Part shown: positions 13,657-18,167 of the stretch, piece by piece | How the letters are laid out: every line of letters begins with the position of its first letter | Position numbering within the stretch: position 1 is the first letter of the stretch | Assembly (NCBI GenBank): GCA_030746295.1 | Contig: JASLMY010000087.1 | Span: 1-18,167, forward strand | DNA length: 18,167 bases | Origin: Alphaproteobacteria bacterium | GTDB taxonomy: Bacteria; Pseudomonadota; Alphaproteobacteria; GCA-2731375 | Direction of reading: 5' to 3' | Notes under the pieces: generated by a model | Databases searched by the model: none | Told to the model about the DNA's origin: nothing | The model's input: only the letters and a program-made list of their open reading frames with translations | Translations under genes and position numbers: made by a program

Positions 13657-15511
13657 CCAGGGCTCGCGGACCGCGGCGCTCGCGCTCCTCTTGGCGGTGC
13701 CACTTCTGGCCACGGATTCAGTCGCGCAAACTGGCCAGGGCCAGGTTGGCGCGCCGATCCCTCTGCGGCCTGGTGTCAAGGCAGTGAAGCCGCCGCCGCC
13801 ATCCTCGGCGCCGGGCACCGCCGACGGCATTCGCGGCGATACGCGCATCTTGCGCCGAACCCGGCCACCCACCGGAGCCGAGGCCGATTCGCCGGTCCGG
13901 CGCTCCGGCAAAGTCGAGATCCGGCGTCTCGAGGCCTTCGATCCCTCCTCGATCGGTCTCTTGAGCGAGGCTGACGGAGGCTTCGGCCTGGAGATGTGGA
14001 CCGGCAGCCGAGCCTCGCTGGTCCGGCGCCTGTTGCCCCGGCTGCCGATGGGAACGACCTCGCCGATCATGCAGTCGCTGGCCAAGCGCCTGCTGCTGTC
14101 CACGGCCAGGCCGCCCGAGCCGGGCAAGACGCGGCCCGAGGGTCCGGCCGAGCCGAGCCTGCTGGCGCTCAGGGTCGGCCGGCTGGCGGCCGGTGGCCAT
14201 TTGCACGAGATCAACGACCTGCTGGCGCAGACGGCGTCGATTTCGACCGAGACGGCGCTGATCGAGACGCGGATGAACGCCAATTGGCTCGACGGCGACG
14301 AGGCCGGCGCCTGCAGCCTGGCGCGCAACATGGTCGAGCAGTCGGACGATCCCGTGTGGCAGAAGTCGGCCGCCCTTTGCCACGCCGTCGAAGGCGATTC
14401 CGATCGCGTCGAGCTCCTGGAACAGCTCCTGGCCGAAGCCCGGCACGAGGACGACACTTTCTTTGCTGCAATCGGCGCCCTGTTGGGCCGCGAGACGAAA
14501 CCGCCCAAGACCCTTGCCGCGCCGACACCGCTGCATGTGGCGATGCTGCGCCGGGTCGGCTGGCCGCTACCGGAAGCGGCGCTGGCCGGCGCCGGGCCGT
14601 TGGTGCTCCGCTCCCTCGTCGCTTCCCAGAGCTTACCGCCGGCGACGCGGCTCGAAGCCGCCGAGCGCGCCGTCTCGACCGGTGGCCTGCCGGTCGACGA
14701 TCTGCGCGAGATCTATCGCCAGGTGGATTTTTCGGCCGAGGAACGACAGGCGTACAAGGCGCCGGCGGAGCGGCAACCCGGCGCCAGGAGCAACGCCCTC
14801 CTCTACCAGATGGCGCGCGCCGCCGACCAGCCGATCGCGCGCGCCGAGGCGTTGGCGCTGTCCCTCGAGGGCGCGCGCCAATCGGGCCGCTACGCCACCG
14901 TGGCGCGGGCCAACGCGGCGGCCCTGAAGTCGATCGCGCCGGTGCCGGGATTGCTATGGTTCGCCTCCGAGGCGGGGCGTGCCTTGCTCGCCGCGGGCGA
15001 TTCGGAGCGGGCGATGACCTGGCTGATCATGGCGAGCCGGGACCGCTCGGAAGCCGGCAAAGAGGCGTCCAGCGCGCTCTGGCCGCTGCTTCTGGTGGCC
15101 GACCCACGCGGTCGCGTGCCCTTCGACGCCAAGCGCTTTCGCGACTGGTGGACGGCCCAGGAAGAGACGCCCGAGGCCGACCTGGCGCGCCGCGGCGGCC
15201 TGATGCTGACCCTGCTGGAAGCCCTCGGCCAGCGGGTGCCGTCGGGCGCCTGGGAGATTCTCTACGACGAGGCCGACCACACCGCCGAGGTCACCCCTTC
15301 GGCGGTGCTGATCCAAGGCCTGGGTAAGGCATCGGCCGCGGCCCGGAAGGGGGAGACGGTCCTGCTGGCACTGCTGGCGCTCGGCCCCGGCGGACCGGCC
15401 CGCGCCGCCCCGGCGACCCTGCGCCAGGTGATCTCCGCGCTCAGGCGTCAGGGCCTCGAGGCGGAGGCCCGCGCGGTCGCCCTGGAAGCGATGCTGGCAC
15501 GGGAATTTTGA
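13637..15511 (+). CDS. exported alpha-helical repeat-like protein of unknown function
   Basis: A 624-residue protein with a signal peptide (MIAFRGSQGSRTAALALLLAVPLLATDSVAQ, likely cleaved near residue 31), then a proline-rich low-complexity linker (about 32-90, including KPPPPSS), then a long alanine/leucine-rich, predominantly helical body without transmembrane spans. Spaced segments of 30-40 residues such as ALIETRMNANWLDGDEAGACSLARNMVEQ, YATVARANAAALKSIAPVPGLLWFASEAGRALLAAGDSERAMTWL look like TPR/SEL1-type helical hairpins, but I cannot assign a named domain. No catalytic motif is seen. It probably acts in the periplasm, perhaps as a scaffold. It overlaps the 46-aa membrane protein and is followed after 97 bases by xerD. 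Of the competing frames this one has the signal peptide and balanced composition; the others are Arg/Gly-rich. Confidence 0.85.
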   Translation: MIAFRGSQGSRTAALALLLAVPLLATDSVAQTGQGQVGAPIPLRPGVKAVKPPPPSSAPGTADGIRGDTRILRRTRPPTGAEADSPVRRSGKVEIRRLEAFDPSSIGLLSEADGGFGLEMWTGSRASLVRRLLPRLPMGTTSPIMQSLAKRLLLSTARPPEPGKTRPEGPAEPSLLALRVGRLAAGGHLHEINDLLAQTASISTETALIETRMNANWLDGDEAGACSLARNMVEQSDDPVWQKSAALCHAVEGDSDRVELLEQLLAEARHEDDTFFAAIGALLGRETKPPKTLAAPTPLHVAMLRRVGWPLPEAALAGAGPLVLRSLVASQSLPPATRLEAAERAVSTGGLPVDDLREIYRQVDFSAEERQAYKAPAERQPGARSNALLYQMARAADQPIARAEALALSLEGARQSGRYATVARANAAALKSIAPVPGLLWFASEAGRALLAAGDSERAMTWLIMASRDRSEAGKEASSALWPLLLVADPRGRVPFDAKRFRDWWTAQEETPEADLARRGGLMLTLLEALGQRVPSGAWEILYDEADHTAEVTPSAVLIQGLGKASAAARKGETVLLALLALGPGGPARAAPATLRQVISALRRQGLEAEARAVALEAMLAREF

Positions 15512-15608
15512 GGCGTTGTCGCAAACCGCACCATCCCGCGACGATGGCGTCCCTCTGGCTTCCCGCCCGAGAGACCACTAACGCCATGGCGCGCCGGGGG
15601 AAGCAACG

Positions 15609-16508
15609 ATGACGGACCGGGGCGCGTACCGGATCGAGGCGTTTATCGAGATGCTTGCGGCCGAGCGTGGTGCCGCCGCGAATACGCTCGAGGCCTACGG
15701 CCGGGACCTGAGCGACTTTCAGGCGGGCCTCGACGGCGACATCGAGGCGGCGACGACGGAAGACATCCGGCGCTATCTGGCGCGCCTCGCCGGCGAAGGC
15801 AGGTCGGCCGCGACGGCGGCCAGACGGCTGTCGGCGATCCGCCAGTTCTTCCGCTTTCTCTATGCCGAGGGACTACGCCTCGACGACCCGAGCGCCGGCA
15901 TCGATGCACCGAAGCGCGGCCGAAGCCTGCCGCGGGTCCTCTCCGAGGCCGAGGTCGAGGCCCTGCTCGCCGCTGCCCGGGCCGCCCCCGGCCCCGAGGG
16001 CAAGCGGCTGACGGCCCTGATGGAGGTGCTCTATGCCACCGGTCTTCGCGTCTCCGAGCTGGTCTCGCTGCCGTTCCCCATTCTGTCGCCGGAGCGGGCC
16101 TATATCGTCGTTCGCGGTAAGGGCGGTCGCGAGCGGATGGTGCCCTTGAGCGAGCCGGCGATCCGCGCCCTTGCCGACTACGAAGCGGTCAGGGAGAAAT
16201 TCCTGAAGCGCGAGGGCGATGCCAAGTGGCTCTTTCCCTCACGGGCCAAGGGCGGTCATTTGACCCGCCAACGCTTGTCGCAGCTTCTCGACGGGCTCGC
16301 CATCGAGGCCGGCATCGACCCGGCCAAGGTATCGCCGCATACGCTCCGCCACGCTTTTGCCTCGCACCTGCTGGCGCACGGCGCCGACTTGCGCGCGGTG
16401 CAGCAGATGCTGGGGCATGTCGACATCTCGACGACGCAGATCTATACCCACGTCCTCGAGGAGCGCTTGCGCGACCTGGTCGAGCGGCATCACCCGCTGT
16501 CACGGTGA
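15609..16508 (+). CDS. xerD: site-specific tyrosine recombinase XerD
   Basis: A 299-residue tyrosine recombinase. Seen: N-terminal SAM-like core-binding domain (about 5-90) and a catalytic domain with the full active-site set: Arg147 (ATGLRVSEL), Lys171 (VRGKGGRERMVPL), His244 and Arg247 (HTLRHAFASHLL), His270 (LGHVDIS) and the nucleophile Tyr279 (TTQIYTHV). XerC and XerD resolve chromosome dimers at dif near the terminus; the length and the xerD-accA neighbourhood, common in alphaproteobacteria, argue for the housekeeping enzyme rather than a phage or integron integrase. GGGGGAAG upstream supports the ATG at 15609. XerC versus XerD cannot be separated with certainty from this protein alone. 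Confidence 0.93.
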   Translation: MTDRGAYRIEAFIEMLAAERGAAANTLEAYGRDLSDFQAGLDGDIEAATTEDIRRYLARLAGEGRSAATAARRLSAIRQFFRFLYAEGLRLDDPSAGIDAPKRGRSLPRVLSEAEVEALLAAARAAPGPEGKRLTALMEVLYATGLRVSELVSLPFPILSPERAYIVVRGKGGRERMVPLSEPAIRALADYEAVREKFLKREGDAKWLFPSRAKGGHLTRQRLSQLLDGLAIEAGIDPAKVSPHTLRHAFASHLLAHGADLRAVQQMLGHVDISTTQIYTHVLEERLRDLVERHHPLSR

Positions 16509-16630
16509 GCGCACCACCGGCCCGGCCGGCGAATATTGACAAGGCGTGGCGCGCGGGTCAGGTTGCGCCCGCCGCGCCGGTTTACCGCCGCCGCCGCGGC
16601 GCCGTGGAACCGTTGGCGAAATAGTCGCAG

Positions 16631-17593
16631 ATGAGAACCTATCTCGATTTCGAGCGTCCGATCGCGGAGCTCGAGGACAAGATCCAGGAGCTGCGCCAGC
16701 TCGATGGCGAGGGTGCGGGCAAGGTCGACATCGAGGAGGACGTCGGCCGCCTGCAGCAGAAGGCGGACCGGCTGCTGGGCGAGACCTATGCCAAGCTGAC
16801 GCCTTGGCAAAAGACCCAGGTTGCCCGCCACCCCGGGCGGCCGCACTTCTCCGACTACGCGGCGGCCCTGATCGAGGGCTTCACGCCGCTCGCCGGCGAC
16901 CGGGCCTTCGCCGACGACAAGGCGCTGGTCGGCGGCTTGGGCCGCTTTCAGGGCCGATCGGTCATGATCCTGGGTCAAGAGAAAGGGGCCGACACCGAGG
17001 GCCGCGTGGCGCACAACTTCGGCATGGCCAGGCCCGAGGGCTACCGCAAGGCGGCACGCCTGATGCGCCTCGCCGATCACTTCTCACTGCCGGTCATCAG
17101 CTTCGTCGACACCCCCGGCGCCTATCCCGGGATCAGCGCCGAAGAGCGCGGCCAGGCCGAGGCGATCGCCCGCTCGACCGAGACCTGCCTCGAGATCGGC
17201 GTGCCGCTGATCGCCTGCATCGTCGGCGAGGGCGGCTCGGGTGGCGCGGTGGCGCTCGCTAGCGGCAACGCCGTCATCATGTTGGAGCACGCGATCTATT
17301 CCGTGATCATGCCCGAGGGCTGTGCCTCGATCCTCTGGCGTACGGCCGAGCGCGCGCAGGACGCGGCCGACGCCCTCAAGCTGACCGCCCAAGACCTGGA
17401 ACGGCTCAAGGTCATCGACTCGATCGTGCCCGAGCCGGTCGGCGGCGCCCACCGCGACCGCGAGACGGCGATTGGGGCCCTCGGCGAGCGGATCGGCGAG
17501 ACGTTGCAAGCCTTTGCCGGTTGGGAGAGCGACCGGCTGCGGGCGCACCGGCGCCAGAAGTTCCTCGAGATAGGCCGGATCGGGCTGGCGTGA
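16631..17593 (+). CDS. accA: acetyl-CoA carboxylase carboxyltransferase subunit alpha
   Basis: A 320-residue protein with the AccA start MRTYLDFERPIAELEDKIQELR (coiled N-terminal helix), QVARHPGRPHFSDY (63-76), the crotonase-fold core with SFVDTPGAYPG (157-167) and the oxyanion-loop GEGGSGGAVALA (199-210), and IMPEGCASILWR. With AccD it moves the carboxyl group from biotin-carrier protein to acetyl-CoA, the first committed step of fatty acid synthesis. Length is normal. The start at 16631 is fixed by family alignment, although no strong ribosome site is visible. A consensus TTGACA lies at 16536-16541, but without a good -10 partner. The CoA-transferase gene follows after 37 bases. Confidence 0.97.
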   Translation: MRTYLDFERPIAELEDKIQELRQLDGEGAGKVDIEEDVGRLQQKADRLLGETYAKLTPWQKTQVARHPGRPHFSDYAAALIEGFTPLAGDRAFADDKALVGGLGRFQGRSVMILGQEKGADTEGRVAHNFGMARPEGYRKAARLMRLADHFSLPVISFVDTPGAYPGISAEERGQAEAIARSTETCLEIGVPLIACIVGEGGSGGAVALASGNAVIMLEHAIYSVIMPEGCASILWRTAERAQDAADALKLTAQDLERLKVIDSIVPEPVGGAHRDRETAIGALGERIGETLQAFAGWESDRLRAHRRQKFLEIGRIGLA

Positions 17594-17630
17594 CGGCAAC
17601 CGTAGAGACGAACCGGAGGGCGGGGAGGCA

Positions 17631-18167
17631 ATGGTGAAGGCGCTACCGCTGGCAGGCATACGCGTGGTGGAATTCGGCGGCAACATCGCCGGGCCGTTCG
17701 GCGGCTGGGTCCTGGCCGAGCTCGGCGCCGAGGTCGTCAAGATCGAGCGGCCCGAGGGCGACGACGCCCGCGGCTGGGGACCGCCCTTCTGGCGCGAGGC
17801 CTCGTCGATGTATCACTCGCTGAACCGCAACAAGCGCTCGGTCGTCGCCGATCTGACGGACGCAGATACCGTCGCGAAGCTGAAGCGCCATATCGTGGAG
17901 CGGGCCGACGTCGTGCTGCAGAACATGCGGGCCGGTGTACTGGAACGCCTGGGCTTCGCCGCCGCCGAGTTGATGGCCGCGAACCCGCGGCTGATCTGGT
18001 GCAACCTGAATGCCTATGGCCGCGAGGGACCGCTGGCCGGCCGCCCCGGCTACGACGCGCTGATGCAGGCCTTCGCCGGCATCATGAGCGTCACCGGCGA
18101 GCCGGAGGGCGAGCCGGTCCGGGCCGGCGTCTCGGTGGTCGACGAGGGCAGCGGCTTCTGGTGCGCG
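17631..18167 (+). CDS. CaiB/BaiF (family III) CoA-transferase, C-terminus cut by window edge
   Basis: The first 179 residues of a family III CoA-transferase: LPLAGIRVVEFGGNIAGPFGGWVLAELGAEVVKIERPEGDDARGWGP, SLNRNKRSVVADL (63-75), ADVVLQNMRAGVLERLGF, YGREGPLAGRPGYDALMQAFAGIMSVTG and VVDEGSGF, where Asp171 is at the position of the catalytic aspartate that carries the acyl anhydride intermediate (formyl-CoA transferase, CaiB). Family members move CoA between acids; the substrate cannot be told. The start has a GGGGAGG-like site close upstream, with GGAGG a little further back. It follows accA by 37 bases on the same strand and is probably co-transcribed, though CoA-transferases are very common in such genomes. 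Confidence 0.93.
   Translation, partial: MVKALPLAGIRVVEFGGNIAGPFGGWVLAELGAEVVKIERPEGDDARGWGPPFWREASSMYHSLNRNKRSVVADLTDADTVAKLKRHIVERADVVLQNMRAGVLERLGFAAAELMAANPRLIWCNLNAYGREGPLAGRPGYDALMQAFAGIMSVTGEPEGEPVRAGVSVVDEGSGFWCA

Noticed and set aside
13996..15327. 443-codon open frame in the same strand as the exported protein
   Set aside because: Arg/Gly-rich product in a shifted frame of a gene with a signal peptide and balanced composition.
15609..16508. XerD-like recombinase as the integrase of a mobile element
   Set aside because: No att repeats, tRNA, phage genes or composition change nearby; length and the accA neighbour fit the housekeeping recombinase.
16536..16564. Perfect TTGACA (16536-16541) as an accA promoter
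   Set aside because: At 17-base spacing the -10 position reads CAGGTT, which is poor; kept only as a remark under accA.

Overview
The window is GC-rich, densely coded DNA that looks like the chromosome of an alphaproteobacterium, probably of a Rhodospirillales-like group. The support is gene content and neighbourhoods typical of that class: rpmB with a phytase-like exported protein, a J-domain gene followed by cobS and cobT with a divergent bolA, aroK-aroB-corC, and xerD next to accA. Third codon positions are strongly G/C, which creates many long antisense shadow ORFs. No rRNA, tRNA, CRISPR array, phage gene, transposase or gene-free stretch above 300 bases was seen. Most of the window is conserved housekeeping DNA. 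I did not find a convincing undescribed defence or mobile system; the unusual points are small-scale.

Region 1 (1-2970): a cut-off VOC/glyoxalase-fold gene runs left and the G3E GTPase gene meaB runs right. Behind meaB, on the minus strand, lies a tandem family of NTF2/SnoaL-like small proteins: two intact 156-aa copies and a third, decayed copy. The decayed copy is explained by one 229-base deletion between 8-base microhomologies plus a nonsense codon.

Region 2 (2971-5821): rpmB (ribosomal protein L28) and yhhQ (queuosine-precursor transporter) run right and meet a phytase-like exported protein on the minus strand. A dienelactone-hydrolase-family protein with a Tat-like signal is divergent from the latter.

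Region 3 (5837-10289): on the minus strand, a J-domain protein, cobS and cobT form the aerobic cobaltochelatase cluster (cobN is not in the window). Divergent from it are bolA and a ribbon-helix-helix regulator, separated by an AT-rich island with a perfect 13-base inverted repeat and a good sigma70-type promoter.

Region 4 (10296-13364): aroK, aroB and a CNNM/CBS transporter (CorC/HlyC family) read left; aroK and aroB overlap by one base. The two aro genes are shikimate-pathway steps.

Region 5 (13516-18167): to the right lie a 46-aa membrane-anchored small protein overlapping a 624-aa exported protein of unknown function, then xerD, accA (acetyl-CoA carboxylase alpha subunit) and the start of a CaiB/BaiF CoA-transferase cut by the window edge. 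B12 is a loose theme: CobS/CobT make the cofactor and MeaB protects a B12-dependent mutase.
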